A stretch of 64,000 bases of DNA from Combretum micranthum (lineage: Eukaryota > Streptophyta > Magnoliopsida > Myrtales > Combretaceae), in assembly GCA_024138025.1 (NCBI GenBank), contig JAMXBD010002746.1, positions 62,001 to 126,000 on the forward strand, read 5' to 3'. Under the pieces are notes generated by a model. That model was not told the DNA's origin. It worked only from the letters and a program-made list of their open reading frames with translations, and did no database searches. A program made the position numbers and the translations under genes. Of this stretch, positions 49,133 to 60,245 are shown in pieces; position 1 is the stretch's first letter, and each line of letters begins with the position of its first letter.

Positions 49133-49705
49133 TGCTACGGGGCTGAACTACTTGGAAGAAATAGGAAAGCTAGGGTTTAAAAAAAAAGAAAGGAAAAGAA
49201 GTTGATGTCGAAGTAGAAAGAGATCCGAGAGGTAGTGCGTAAACTAAAGTGGAAGATTGACTGGAAGACAGAGACACGGTCAGACAGAAGAACAAATGGG
49301 CTTAAGTACGGATGGGCCTCACAATACTAAAGGCTAGACAAATTAAATGTAACCCATATTGGATGGGCTTGGCCTGTCCATTTAGTTAGTTCTGTCCTAA
49401 AATTAAGTATAGTATTTTAAATAGAATATTCTGCATATCTAGGTTGTTACAACTAAATTGATGTGGCAAATTTGTTACACATGCCACTCAATTATTTTCT
49501 GTTATTTGTTAGGAGAAGCATACACTACATACTATATATACATATTGTGTGTGTGTGTGTGTGTGTGAGTGAAAATCAAATATATACAGAAATTACAAAC
49601 AACTTATTAGAGTTTTTGCATTCGAATATTGTATAATTCTGTGTGTCCCAGCTTGAATCCGAGCTGCACTAAAATCAATCCGTGGTAAACACCTTCCCTG
49701 CTGCA
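49133..49705 (+). repeat. 5' LTR of the chromovirus
   Basis: 573 bp, TGCTACGGGG...CCCTGCTGCA. It has a GT run at about 49544-49566 that is mostly absent from the 3' LTR and accounts for the 21-bp length difference. Confidence 0.95.
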
Positions 49706-49707
49706 AT

Positions 49708-49720
49708 TGGTATCAGAGCC
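49708..49720 (+). other. Primer binding site (initiator tRNA-Met)
   Basis: TGGTATCAGAGCC lies two bases after the 5' LTR and matches the 3' end of plant initiator tRNA-Met in complement. Confidence 0.93.
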
Positions 49721-49733
49721 AACAGTAGGAGCC

Positions 49734-50960
49734 ATGGCTGAAGGAACTAAGGAGTCTAAGAGGGTGGAGGAGGTCATCAAGGCCTTGATTAAGGAACAAG
49801 TGGAAAAACAAGACAGTTGGGTTAAGATGTTTTCAGATACCCTGTAAAAACAGCAAACGATGTTAAATCAACAATCACAAACCATAGAAGAGTTAAGAAA
49901 TCAACTAAAAGGAAAAACTCCTGTATCCAGCACTCCTATGAGCTCTTATAAGGGCAATGGGAGTTCAGATGTGATAAGCAAGGAGACAGGAAATGTCCTA
50001 CCGAGATAGCACATTTAGTGGATATCATCTTCCACTCCGCAACACCAAGATAGATTTTCCAGTTTTCAATGGTGAAGGGTTATCGATGTGGATATCAAAG
50101 GCAGAGCAATTTTTCTTGTTGATGAGACTCCAAGCACCTCAAGGTTAGAGTGCCATTATGCATCTAGAGGGGAAACCATATGAATGGTACTCCTCCTATG
50201 CCAAACTGAGGCCGGGAACAACTTCCAATTACATGAGAGGAGTTAACCAAGGCCCTAATGGCTCGTTTCAACGAGCGGACTTATGAAGATCCAATGGCGG
50301 AGCTTAAGGAACTTCAACAGGTGGACGTTCTACAAGATTACTTAGATCAATTCATGCATCTCTCAGCTTAAAACCAACTCACAGAACTATAATTGTGAGT
50401 TGTTTTCTTAGTGGCCTTAAGCCAAAAATTCAATACCTTATTCGTATGTTCCAACCAAATACCTTACACCAAGCTATTACCCTGGCCAAACTTCAAGAAG
50501 CTACCTCACTCACCAATTTCTTCCAAACTCACTGATCCCCTGTTATCTGCATCTTCCCATAACACACACCCAAAGTATCTACCACTACACATCACCCAAC
50601 CACTAACGTTACCCACCTAATCACTCACACTGAGCAACCAACCCAAAACCAAACTCGTCTATAACCTACCCTAGAAATACTAGTAGAATGACATCAGAGG
50701 AATTGGAGGGAAAAAGGCGCAAGAAGCAGTGCTTCTGGTGTGACAAGCCTTTTGGTCCTGGTCACAGATGCAAGAATAAACGATTGAACGTCCTGGTGGT
50801 AGATAATCAAGGGGAGGAAGTGGAGGATGAATGGATGGGAAGTGAGGTTGAAAGGTTGGAGAGTAATTTAGCTTCATTAACCTTATGCATTGTTGGTCAC
50901 AATGTGGAACACAATATGTGTGTTAGAGGATTCTTCAAAAAGAGAAGTTCAATATCTTAA
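49734..50960 (+). pseudogene. Chromovirus gag, broken
   Basis: The ATG at 49734 opens a charged N-terminus (MAEGTKESKRVEEVIKALIK) with a coiled-coil-like Q/L stretch. In-frame stops follow at codon 38 and later, and frameshifts scramble the capsid part. The nucleocapsid survives in 50688-50960: RRKKQCFWCDKPFGPGHRC is the CxxC...GHxC knuckle type typical of gypsy elements with 'CDxKFxPGHRC'. No functional product. Confidence 0.8.
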
Positions 50961-51300
50961 TTAATACTGGGAGTTCAGCTAATTTTATTGATGAAGAATT
51001 AGCTAAAGGATTGAACTGTAACATGACACTAGTTAAATCTGTTACGGTTAATTTAGCTAATGGAGCTAAAATTTATAGCTGTTATATGGTACAACGGTTC
51101 TGTTGGACGATGGAAGGAGCTAAATTCCACTCTGATCTGTATGCCCTACCTATGATAGCATATGATCTCATTTTGGGAATGCCATGGTTGGTATCATTAG
51201 GAACGGTACAGTGGAATTTTAAATTGCTGCACATGGAGTTCCAATGGAGGGGTTCAACCTGCACTCTAAGTGGACAGAATGAGGTAATTTCTCCTATTAC
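50940..51300 (+). pseudogene. Chromovirus protease, catalytic Asp lost
   Basis: The frame reading LINTGSSANFIDEELA (from about 50963) aligns to the aspartic protease signature, which should read DTGSS; here Asp is Asn (AAT). The downstream flap and 'YDLILGMPWLVSLG' (about 51160-51200) fit the second half of gypsy proteases, where 'ILGMxWL' is typical. A G-to-A change would explain the loss. Confidence 0.8.
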
Positions 51301-51469
51301 TGATACTGAGTTATCCTTATTACTGTCTACTCCTAAGTCTGCACTTGAAGTACAATGTTGGCTTGTAATTAATTCGATGGTAGTTAATGAGGATAGGGAA
51401 GAAAAGTGTGTGCATCCACACATCATAGAATTGTTGGGAGAATTTAAGGAAATGTTTGAAGAACCGCAT

Positions 51470-52700
51470 GCGTTACCTCCAAACAAATCTTGTAATCATA
51501 GGATCCACTTACAAGACAATTCTACCCCAGTCAATCTTAGACCCTATTGTTATTCTACTATCCAAAAGTCTGTCCTAGAAGATATGGTGAAAGAAATGTT
51601 GTTAAGTGGAGTAATACGTCCTATTGCCAGCCCTTTTGCATCTCCAGTAGTACTAGTGGAGAAAAAGGACAATACATGACGAATGTGTGTTGATTATAGG
51701 AATTTGAACCAACAGACAGTGAAAGATAGATACCCCATTCCTATAATCGAAGATCTTTTTGATGAACTACATGGGCATGTTACTTCAGCAACATGCCCCA
51801 TGTAGTACTAGTGTTGATTATAGGAATTTGAACCAACAGACAGTGAAAGATAGATACCCCATTCCTATAATCGAAGATCTTTTTGATAAACTACATGGGG
51901 CATGTTACTTCGCCATGTTGTTAAGTGGAGTAATACGTCCTAGTGCCAACCCTTTGCATCTCCAGTAGTACTAGTGGAGAAAAGGGACAATACATGGCGA
52001 ATGTGTGTTGATTATAGGAATTTGAACCAACAGACAGTGAAAGATAGATACCCCATTCCTATAATCGAAGATTTTTTGATGAACTACATGGGGCATGTTA
52101 CTTCAGCAAATTGGATTTACGTTCGGGTTATCACCAAATTTTAATGCACCCGAACGATGTGTACAAAACAGCATTTCGCACACATGATGGGCATTATGAA
52201 TTTTTAGTCATGCCCTTTGGGCTGACCGATGCACCATCCACATTCCAAGGCTTGATGAACAATCTGTTTCGACCTTACTTAAGGAAGTTTGTATTGGTTT
52301 TTTTTATGATATATTGATATACAGTCCTAACTTGGAGCAACATATGACTCATTTGAGGACTGTGCTAGCTGTGTTGAGGAAAGAAAAGTTATATCTCAAA
52401 CGCAGCAAGTGTGTATTTGGAGTTCAACAGATTGATTACTTGGGACATATTATCACCAAGTGTGGTGTGGCAACCAATCCAAAGAAAATAGAAGCAATTG
52501 TTAATTGGCTAACTCCTACTAACGTTAGACAATTGCGTGATTCCTAGGGTTAGCAGGATATTACAGAAGGTTTATACATGGATTCGGAATTATGGCCAGG
52601 CCCCTCACTAACCTCCTTCGCAAAGACCAATTTAAGTGGTCTGAAGAGGCTTAAAAAGCTTTAGCCCAACTGAAGGAGGCATTAGTCAAGGCTCTTGTCT
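51470..52700 (+). pseudogene. Chromovirus reverse transcriptase, rearranged
   Basis: RT begins near HALPPNKSCNHRIHL and VNLRPYCYSTIQKSVLEDMV. The segment with SGVIRPIASPFASPVVLVEKKD and [20 protein letters not shown] is then repeated by internal duplication (51597-52110). Past this, [18 protein letters not shown] and [18 protein letters not shown] (52111-52317) are normal. A one-base deletion immediately before the catalytic Asp-Asp (about 52305) shifts frame. 'LKRSKCVFGVQQIDYLGHII' (52314-52547) is the thumb. A TGA replaces the Trp codon at 51677. Confidence 0.9.
51597..52110 (+). repeat. Threefold duplication inside RT with a palindrome
   Basis: The VDYRNLNQQ segment occurs at about 51690-51778, 51813-51903 and 52007-52100, and the preceding ATGTTGTTAAGTGGAG segment at 51597 and 51915. 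Between copies one and two, CTACATGGGCATGTT (from 51768) is followed, after a short loop, by its near-perfect reverse complement AACATGCCCCATGTAG (about 51791-51806). Copies differ by a few bases. Confidence 0.9.
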
Positions 52701-52705
52701 TAAAA

Positions 52706-53090
52706 TTGCCGGATTACTCCAAGAAGTTTAAGGTGCAGATAGATGCTAGCCATGATGGAATTGGGGCAGTACTAATGCAGGATCATCACTCGATTGCTTA
52801 CATCAGTAAGGCCATTGCACCTAAACATAAAGGAATGTCAGTGTACGAAAAGGAGTTGTTAGCACTTGTTTATGCGGTGGATAAATGGAGACACTACTTG
52901 GTGGGAAGGACTTTTGTGATCAAGACTGATCATCAAAGTCTTAAATATCTACTTGAACAACGTTTAGTGACTTCTAGCCAACAGAAGTGGCTCATTAAGT
53001 TGCTCGGGTTAGATTATTCCATTGAATACAAGAGTGGAACCACTAATACTGCAGCTGATGCCTTATCTAGACGAGAAGGTATGTGTCTTA
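52706..53090 (+). pseudogene. Chromovirus RNase H
   Basis: The best-preserved part of the element, in an open frame of 231 codons: VQIDASHDGIGAVLMQ carries the first Asp, YEKELLALVYAVDKWRHYL the Glu, FVIKTDHQSLKYLL the next Asp, and TNTAADALSRR the final Asp. These are the D-E-D-D residues of the plant Ty3/gypsy RNase H. It is only a segment of a dead polyprotein. Confidence 0.9.
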
Positions 53091-53263
53091 ATCACCTCGC
53101 CATTCAAGCAGCAGTACCAGAATTCCTAGAGGCAATTAAAGAAAGTTGGAACTTACCCCAGGGGTATGGCATGGTTATTGAGCAGATCAAGGAAGGTAAA
53201 CAAGTCAAACATTTTAGTTATGACCAAGGGATATTGCAAAGGAAAGGAAGAGTGGTAATAGGA

Positions 53264-54300
53264 CCTTCGGAAGACTTGAGACAACAGTTGTTACAACTGT
53301 ATCATGGAGGAGCATTGAGAGGACATTCCGGAGCACATGCTACTTACAAAAGGATCTCCTCGGTATTCTATTGGCCTAAACTGGAAAGGCTAGTAAGATA
53401 ATTCGTGAGGAATTGTGATACCTGCCAGAATTACAAGTTTGAGAATGTAGCTACACCAGGACTACTACAACCTCTGCCTAGACCTAAGGTATGCTAGCAA
53501 GACATCACCATGGACTTCATTGAGGGACTGCCCAAATCTAATGGGAAGGAAGTGGTGTTTGTTGTAGTCGATAGGTTGAGCAAGTATGCCCACTTCTTGG
53601 CATTAGCTCATCCCTCTACTGCACTGCAAGTAGCACAGGTATACTTGGAACACATCTACAAGTTACATGGGATGCCCGAAACTATCATTAGTGACAGGGA
53701 TCCCATCTTTGTAAGCACTTTATGGAAGGAATTCCTTAGTTTGCAAGGAATTTCACTCAATCTCTCAACTTCTTACCACCCACAGACGGATGGCCAGATG
53801 GAAGTGGTTAATAACTGTTTGGAGACATATTTTAGATGTATGACCGGGGAATATCTTAGGAGATGGAGTCATTTTCTACCTCTGGCAGAATGGTGGTATA
53901 ACACCAACTACCATACTAGCTCTAAATATACTCCTTTCCACATTCTTTATGGTTATTCCCCACCATTACATCTACCCTATGTTCCCAGGGATTCAAGAAA
54001 TGGGATGGTGAACACTATGCTAACCACCAGGGAGGACATGCTTCGCATGCTCAAATTTCACCTTAAGCATGCTCAGCAACGTATGAAACAGGTGGGTGAT
54101 AGAACAAGAAGCGATCATGAGTTTCAAATTGGAGACTGGGTACTGTTAAAACTTCAGCTGTACAGACAAGGATCACTCAAGCAGCATAGAGTACAAAAAC
54201 TAGCGCAAAAATACTACGGACCCTATAAAGTGCTAGATCGAGTAGGGAAAGTAGCTTACTGACTTGCGCTTCCACCAGATTCAGCAGTGCATTCCACGTT
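53264..54300 (+). pseudogene. Chromovirus integrase, with stops
   Basis: Zinc domain HxxxH...CxxC: GALRGHSGAHATYKRI and CDTCQNYK, separated by an in-frame TAA at 53399-53401. Core 53510-54262 has DFIEGLPKS and VVVDRLSKYAHF (Asp), IISDRDPIF (Asp) and YHPQTDGQMEVVN (Glu), so D-D-E is intact. 'YYGPYKVLDRVG' is the GPY motif of chromovirus integrases. Another stop lies at about 53494 (TAG) just before the core, and TGA at about 54260 after VAY. Confidence 0.92.
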
Positions 54301-54362
54301 CCATGTTTCTCAGTTGAAACCCTACTACGGTCCCTCACCAGATCGAGTCGCTCCTTACCTGT

Positions 54363-54545
54363 AATACATGAAGAACAAGGATTAGAGCCGCATGCAATTT
54401 TAGACAGAAAATTTGTGAAAAGAAAAGACAAAGCGGACACGATGCTACTTATCTCTTGGAAAGATTTATCCCCATCAGAAGCCACCTAGGAGTTTGCCAG
54501 CGAGCTAAGACTCCGATTTCCTCACAGCCCCTTGTGGACAAGGGG
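54363..54545 (+). pseudogene. C-terminal chromodomain of the chromovirus
   Basis: The frame from about 54370 reads PHAILDRKFVKRKDKADTM, then LLISWKDLSPSEAT, a TAG where the conserved Trp should be (about 54487-54489), then EFASELRLRFPHSP. The pattern ILDRxxVK...WK.L...ATWE is the group II chromodomain of plant chromoviruses, which guides integration through chromatin binding. Confidence 0.85.
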
Positions 54546-54549
54546 GTTT

Positions 54550-54562
54550 GAAGAAGGGGGAA
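54550..54562 (+). other. Polypurine tract of the chromovirus
   Basis: GAAGAAGGGGGAA directly precedes the 3' LTR and would prime plus-strand DNA synthesis. The coding frame runs through it. Confidence 0.9.
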
Positions 54563-55114
54563 TGCTACGGGGCTGAACTACTTGGAAGAAATAGGAAAGC
54601 TAGGGTTTAAAAAAAAAGAAAGGAAAAGAAGTTGATGTCGAAGTAGAAGGAGATCCGAAAGGTAGTGCGTAAACTGAAGTGGAAGATTGACTGGAAGATA
54701 GAGACACGGTCAGACAGAAGAACAAATGGGCTTAAGTATGGATGGGCCCCACAATACTAAAGGCTGGACAAATTGAATGTAACCCATATTGGATGGACTT
54801 AGCCTGTCCATTTAGTTAGTTCTGTCCTAAAATTAAGTATAGTATTTTAAATAGAATATTCTGCATATCTAGGTTGTTACAACTAAATTGATGTGGCAAA
54901 TTTGTTACACATGCCACTCAATTATTTTCTGTTATTTGTTAGGAGAAGCACACACTACATACTATATATATGTGTGAGTGGAAATCAAATATATACAGAA
55001 ATTACAAACAACTCATTACAGTATTTGCATTCGAATATTGTATAATTCTGTGTGTCCCAGCTTGGATCCGAGCTACACTAAAATCAATCCGTGGTAAACA
55101 CCTTCCCTGCTGCA
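54563..55114 (+). repeat. 3' LTR of the chromovirus
   Basis: 552 bp, same ends as the 5' LTR. About 17 substitutions separate the two by eye, about 15 of them transitions, plus loss of most of the GT run. Confidence 0.95.
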
Positions 55115-55119
55115 GATTT

Positions 55120-56189
55120 TGATGAGATTCGTTTCGGCATAGGAATCTCAGTTTTCTTGCGTGCCAACTGCAAGCCATAACCTAAAGAAGTCGAATCTCC
55201 ACTTCCAAAATAAAATTTTCGAAAATCTAGGCTAAGCTATAGGATAGGCACACAGGTTCTTGTATAGGCTCACGTGCAAGATCATTTAGAAATTGTTACC
55301 CTTACTTTAATGCTTGACAAGATAAGATTCTGCAAGGATTTGACTTTCGCCACTTATTTAGCAGATATACAGCGTGGAGACAATACAATAATATAATGAA
55401 ACTAGTTGGCTTATATTATACTTTGGCCCAAACCTAAATCTAATTAAATAATCACACAAACCAAATCGGCCTTCTTGCTAAAATTATATAATGGTTGCTT
55501 GTTCTATGGGTTTCTTTTTCCATCTCCAGTCTTGTCTTCAAGACCCTTATCCAGATCTTCACACTTCTTGTACGCAAGTTTAATTTTCTCATTTATTTTA
55601 TTTATTAGGATTATGTTAACTAGACGCATTCAGTGTATGAATTAAGGGTTTTAAAAACTCAATTTTTCACACTTTCTACGATTAACTAAATTTTTTAGGG
55701 AAAAATCAAGTCTGTGAAAAAGTAAAGATTTTTTTTTTGATACACTAAAAAGTGGCCATTGCACATCATTTGAAATTTTCTTGTATAACATATACACTAA
55801 CGAAACAATTTTCAAGAGCCTAAAAAGATGAAATGTTTCTTTAGTGTCTTTGTTAAATGGCACCTCAGACGGACATTGGTACATATTTATATGTTGCAAT
55901 TATTTTATTTATAGTCTTTTTACACGTCTACTAAACTGATAGGTTAGCCTTGTACATATAAATGCTTCTTCTACAATTGAAATAATGGAACACAAAATCT
56001 CTTCTTTCGTTCATTTTCTTTACCATTTAGAGCTTTTTGTTCTTCACCAAGTAATTGAATGTTTCATTTTAATTGTTAGTGATGATTTTACATGATATTA
56101 AAGCAAATTACGACCTTGATTTTTTTTTTCGTGTGAATTTTTATTGAATTGAAGAATTATAATCAGAATAGAGTAGGTTTGATCTATGC
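55120..56189. other. No recognised gene
   Basis: AT-rich DNA after the chromovirus. If the element is removed, 49111-49127 joins 55115 onward to read ATGAACAAGGATTTTGATG and a 24-codon ORF ending at about 55180. The minus ORF at 55651-55899 has no known motif. Confidence 0.35.
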
Positions 56190-56882
56190 CAATGAGTAGT
56201 GGTTCGTTGTATCATTTTGGATCTAACAAATCCAAGAGTCTTGATCACGAATGTGACATTTAATGGAAGTAATTTTCTCACATGTAGTCGATCCATTGAA
56301 CTTGCTTTATGGGATAAAGAAAAATTAGGGTTGTAGAAGGTAATTGTGTTAAACCAAAAAATAATCTTTTTAAATTGGAAAAATGGATCAAATGAGATTA
56401 TATGATTAGATGTGGCCTTTGAATTCAATGAGTAGAGATTTGTCTAAAGTTTTCATGTATACTAAATCTTCATAGAAGCTTTAGGATGATGTCAATGAAA
56501 GATTTGAACTAACTAATGGACCATTATTGTATCAGTTACAACAAGAGATAGTAAATTCAAAACAAGGGAGGTTGACAACAATAATGTGCTATAACAAGCT
56601 CTAAAAGTTATGGGATGAAATGAGTGTTCTTTATAGTATGGCTATATGTACTTATGGTGCTTATGATAGGTATACTTGTAATTTCAATGAAATGTCTTAA
56701 GAATTGGATAATTAGATGATATTGTTATAGTACTTGATGGGATTAGGTGCTGCTTATTAAGATGTTAAAAGTCAAATTTTGTCTGTAGAGCCTTCATCAA
56801 ATGCAAGCAAGGCATATAACCTAGCACATCAAATTCAAAAGGAAAAAACAAAGAAAGAAAAAGAAAAAGGAAAAATCAAATC
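56190..56882 (+). pseudogene. Ty1/copia gag fragment, broken
   Basis: Plus-strand remnants in several frames: LITNVTFNGSNF and RSIELALWDKEKLGL (N-terminal gag), NERFELTNGPLLYQLQQEI (about 56495-56545), KLWDEMSVL (about 56607), YLMGLGAAY (about 56738) and VKSQILSVEPSSNASKAYNL (about 56770-56825). These are the ordered landmarks of the common plant copia gag (Retrotran_gag/UBN2_3). Numerous stops. It differs from the Sirevirus-type gag at 29068. It is cut off at about 56885 by the long-LTR copy 3. Confidence 0.82.
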
Positions 56883-57049
56883 ATATCTTACAAATTATTA
56901 CTTTTAATTAACAAAATATATAAAACAAATAAAAACTCTCTTTCTCTCTCTTCTCTTATTCATGCCGATCATGCTTGTACACACAAACATTTTATATTTT
57001 TTTCTTTTTTATTTTATTTAATTCACACAATTTTTTCACCACAAAACTC

Positions 57050-57057
57050 TATAAATA
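57050..57057 (+). promoter_or_regulatory. TATA box of long-LTR copy 3
   Basis: TATAAATA followed by CTCCATCTACC, equivalent to the TATA boxes at 23873 and 33468. Confidence 0.5.
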
Positions 57058-57564
57058 CTCCATCTACCTCCATTTCTTTCACACACTTATTTACATTAAC
57101 AAAACTCTCCCAAAATCACTCTTCAAATCCTCTCTCCTAAAATCTCTTTCACCTTTCTATATTTCCCACATTTGTTCTATACACATACAAAAAAAAAAAA
57201 AAAATCTCTCTTTAATTACCACCCATATTTTACCTTAGGTAAATTCCTTCCCTTTTTTTTTCTTAACATGTTATGTAACTTAATATGACAATGGTGTATG
57301 TTTCCTAAACATTTAAATGTTATGGAAGCAACACTATGTTCATGTGTTGTTCTTGTTCATGAACAAATCTCATTTTATTATTATGATGTTTTATTATTGT
57401 TATTATGTTATATGCTATTATTGTTGTTATAATCTAACTCCTGTATTATATTATCTATATTTATGTATCTATATATATTTCATAGAGTATATAAGCTTAC
57501 TAACATAACCGTTATTTATTTCTTATGCTTTGTAATTTATTTATTTATTCAATGTCTTAATATT

Positions 57565-57585
57565 AAGACTAGTTATTCTAGTCTT
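57565..57585. other. Conserved stem-loop in long-LTR copy 3
   Basis: AAGACTAG, loop TTATT, CTAGTCTT. The stem is unchanged although the surrounding DNA is clearly diverged. Confidence 0.6.
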
Positions 57586-59110
57586 AGACTTGCCCTTATT
57601 AAGTTAAAATGATTTTTTTTTTATTTCTGTTGTTTTTCTCTTTTTGGACTTGCGCATGACTAAGTCTAAAAGTCTTGAAATTAAGTTAAGATTTCTAATA
57701 CTTGATATTTATTTCTCGCTCATCCTTATATTTTTCATTTTTCTTATTATTATTTCTGTTGTCTTATTAGCTACATACTCATTGTTCATGCATGATCATA
57801 TTGATTGTTGTCTTAATAAAAATAAAAAGTTCTTTCTTAAAATAAAAAAAAAAAAACAAGCTCAACTAACTTTGAAAATGTAATTTTACCACTTAGAAAA
57901 AGTTTCATTAAGCTTTATAATTTTATTTCAACCAAATACTTTGCACAGGATTTTGAGAAAAATCACCATGGATTCTAGTGTTGTTAATATACAAGGCCTT
58001 TAAAAAAGTTACTAAGGAACTCTTTATTTTCTTTTCAAACTACCATTAAAAATCTTAAGGTTGATAATATTTTTTTATAAGAAATTTTCTTAAAAACTTG
58101 ATTATATTCTTATTAACATTTTTAGTAAGTACAAATACCAAAACAAGCTTTCCAAAAATAATTTAAAAAATTAGCTCACCAAGTAAAGTAAACTTAGAGG
58201 AATAAAATTTGAGAATAACTTAGAAAGACTAAAGTTTTTGAATCAAAGATTTTCTTTTAAGAATTAAGGAAAATAAATTATATCGCATATGTAATGACTT
58301 AAAAATCCTTAGTTTTATTTCCAAATAATTTAACATAATTTTGTCAAACTTCGTTTTTTCAACTACCAAGACAAGATTGTTTTATGAAAAATTATTGGTT
58401 AAGACAACATTATTAGAATCATGTTTATAATATGAGTTGCATACGTATTAAAAGGATTTTTCAACTATATATATACACACACACACACATACACATATGA
58501 TTTCTATGGGATTTTTGGTTGATACAAAATTAGAAAAATCATGTTTTAAAGACTAGAATTTTCATACTGATTATGCACCGTATCTTTTAAAGATTAAAGA
58601 TCTAAATGACCTTTTATGAAGAAAATAACCTTACAAAATAGATAGATCTTTTTGAGTAGCTAAAAAATGACATATCATATGCGAAATTATAAGTTAAAAT
58701 AAGCAAGTTATGGTCTTTTTAAGTTGGAATTTCACTCTAGCGATTTTTGACGAATTTAGTGAAATAAAATTACAATTTTAAGTAGAACTTTCAAGAAATA
58801 CTCATTTTGGATATTTCTTTTGTTTAGGTGACGTGCAGTCTGAGCTTCCCTATCTAAAGGATTATTTTAACTAGGAGCTTCTGCTGCATGGCTGAGTGAG
58901 TTTAAATTCTTTCATTTTTGTACTTATATTTTTACTTATAGTTTAGCGGCACTAGAACTAGGAAAAGATAAAAACATGATAGCGCATATGTCATACTTAT
59001 ATAATTAAAATTATGTTAAGTATATTGAAGCAGGAATTGTTAACTAATCATTGTATGATTTAGTATAAAAATGATTTGTGTGCGAACTCTATTATCACTT
59101 TTAAACACTT

Positions 59111-60088
59111 TTTAATATATAAACCAATAAATCTAGCTCCTTATACACTCAAAATAGACAAATTAGGAAATTTAATAGACCAATTTAAACATTCTAGTTG
59201 ACCATAAAGGATTGTAAATGATTTTAACAGATCTTGGCTAGTTCGCCAGCCATTTAGTTGGTTAGTTGCCATTTGTTATGCTATATGCTAGTGGATCAAT
59301 TAAGCCTCTAGTCAATTGACACGTTCTCTAATTGTAAAGACCCGACATGCCCAATTCTCAAATTAAGCACACCAAGTCCCCAACCACGTATAACTCTTAC
59401 GAATTATACGTAAGGTTGTCTTAAAAGAAGGTGTTTATGTTGAACATTGCTAAACCAATTTTAGAATTTATGAAATCGTTTAGTTAGATTTCTAAATAAC
59501 TGGATTCGGTAGCGGAAAAATAAACTTTAATAAAAATGTTTCTACATAAAAGCATTTCAAACTTCCACTATTAAAAGTGGAAAAACTTTTACTTTGATAA
59601 ATATTTACAAAAGCTTATTCACAAAAACACGGGCACTAACAAGCTCTTAAATGAAAATACAAATTTATAATTAAATCTAGTCTTTATAGAACAAAACAAA
59701 GAAGAAATAAAATAATCAACTACATCCACGCTCCTACTCACTTCACTCATCCACAAATTCTCTCCGAATCATTACAAGCACCCAAAAACCGAGTCAAGCA
59801 TCACCAATAGCAACAACATCATCATATCATCGTCTCATCAACATCATCAATAACAATAATACCTATAAAAAGAATAACAACAACAATAATGAGCCGAAGC
59901 CCAGTACACAGTAATACAATCACACACGGAGTGACATACGAGCTTAACTAAATGTAATGCATCAATCCACAAGTTATTATCTTTTCATTAAAATAAACAA
60001 ATCAACGATGGAGTACTCACACTCCGGAACAAGCCAATGGGAATCTGGGGATCCTGAGTAACGCTCACGACACTCAGGGGGTTGATAT
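59111..60088. mobile_element. LTR-like fragment of another family
   Basis: 59111-59336 shows nothing recognisable. From about 59338 the sequence TGTAAAGACCCGACATGCCC resembles the start of a gypsy LTR. Near its right end, GAGTAACGCTCACGACACTCAGG recalls the 'CTGAGCG...GCTCAC' signature of such LTRs. It is interrupted at 60089 by the hAT terminus. ORFs are absent. Confidence 0.4.
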
Positions 60089-60245
60089 TAGAGCTGGGCA
60101 AGTGGGTTAAATGGGCCAACCCGGCCCGACCCATGCGGGCTGGTGGGTTAAACGGGCCAACAAATTTTAACCCACTTTAATAAACGGGCCAAAATTTATA
60201 ACCCTAACCCAACCCACTCGGGCTAGTGGGTTAAACGGGTCAGTC
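60089..60245 (-). repeat. hAT terminal and subterminal repeats
   Basis: TAGAGCTGGGCA at 60089-60100 matches a common plant hAT terminal inverted repeat. It is followed by at least five copies of GGGTTAAACGGGCC-like or its complement, likely transposase-binding repeats. The preceding eight bases GTTGATAT (60081-60088) are the candidate target duplication. The other end was not found in the window. Confidence 0.65.

Larger units (their letters stand above)
49133..55114 (+). mobile_element. Ty3/gypsy chromovirus, full-length but inactive
   Basis: A 5982-bp element flanked by the perfect 5-bp duplication GATTT (49128-49132 and 55115-55119). Order: 5' LTR, primer site, gag, protease, RT, RNase H, integrase, chromodomain, polypurine tract, 3' LTR. 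The chromodomain places it among chromoviruses; small size and short LTRs resemble the Reina or Galadriel groups, but a tree would be needed. Coding is broken by many stops, frameshifts and duplications in RT. The LTRs differ by roughly 17 substitutions plus a repeat-length change. Confidence 0.95.
56885..59110 (+). mobile_element. Truncated long LTR, copy 3
   Basis: Collinear with about 33320-35850 of copy 2: pyrimidine-rich tract, TATA box at 57050-57057, ACATGTTATGTAACTTAATATG (57268), stem-loop at 57565-57585, GGATTTTTCAACTA (58457), AAGTTATGGTCTTTTTAAGTTGGAATTTC (58706) and GGCTGAGTGAGTTT (58890). It lacks both LTR ends and target duplications, so it is a fragment. More diverged than copies 1 and 2. 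Confidence 0.75.

Noticed and set aside
51082..51486. 134-codon minus-strand ORF
   Set aside because: Antisense of the chromovirus protease/RT coding region.
56141..56428. 95-codon minus-strand ORF
   Set aside because: The opposite strand carries the copia gag pattern (RSIELALWDKEKLGL), so this ORF is its shadow.
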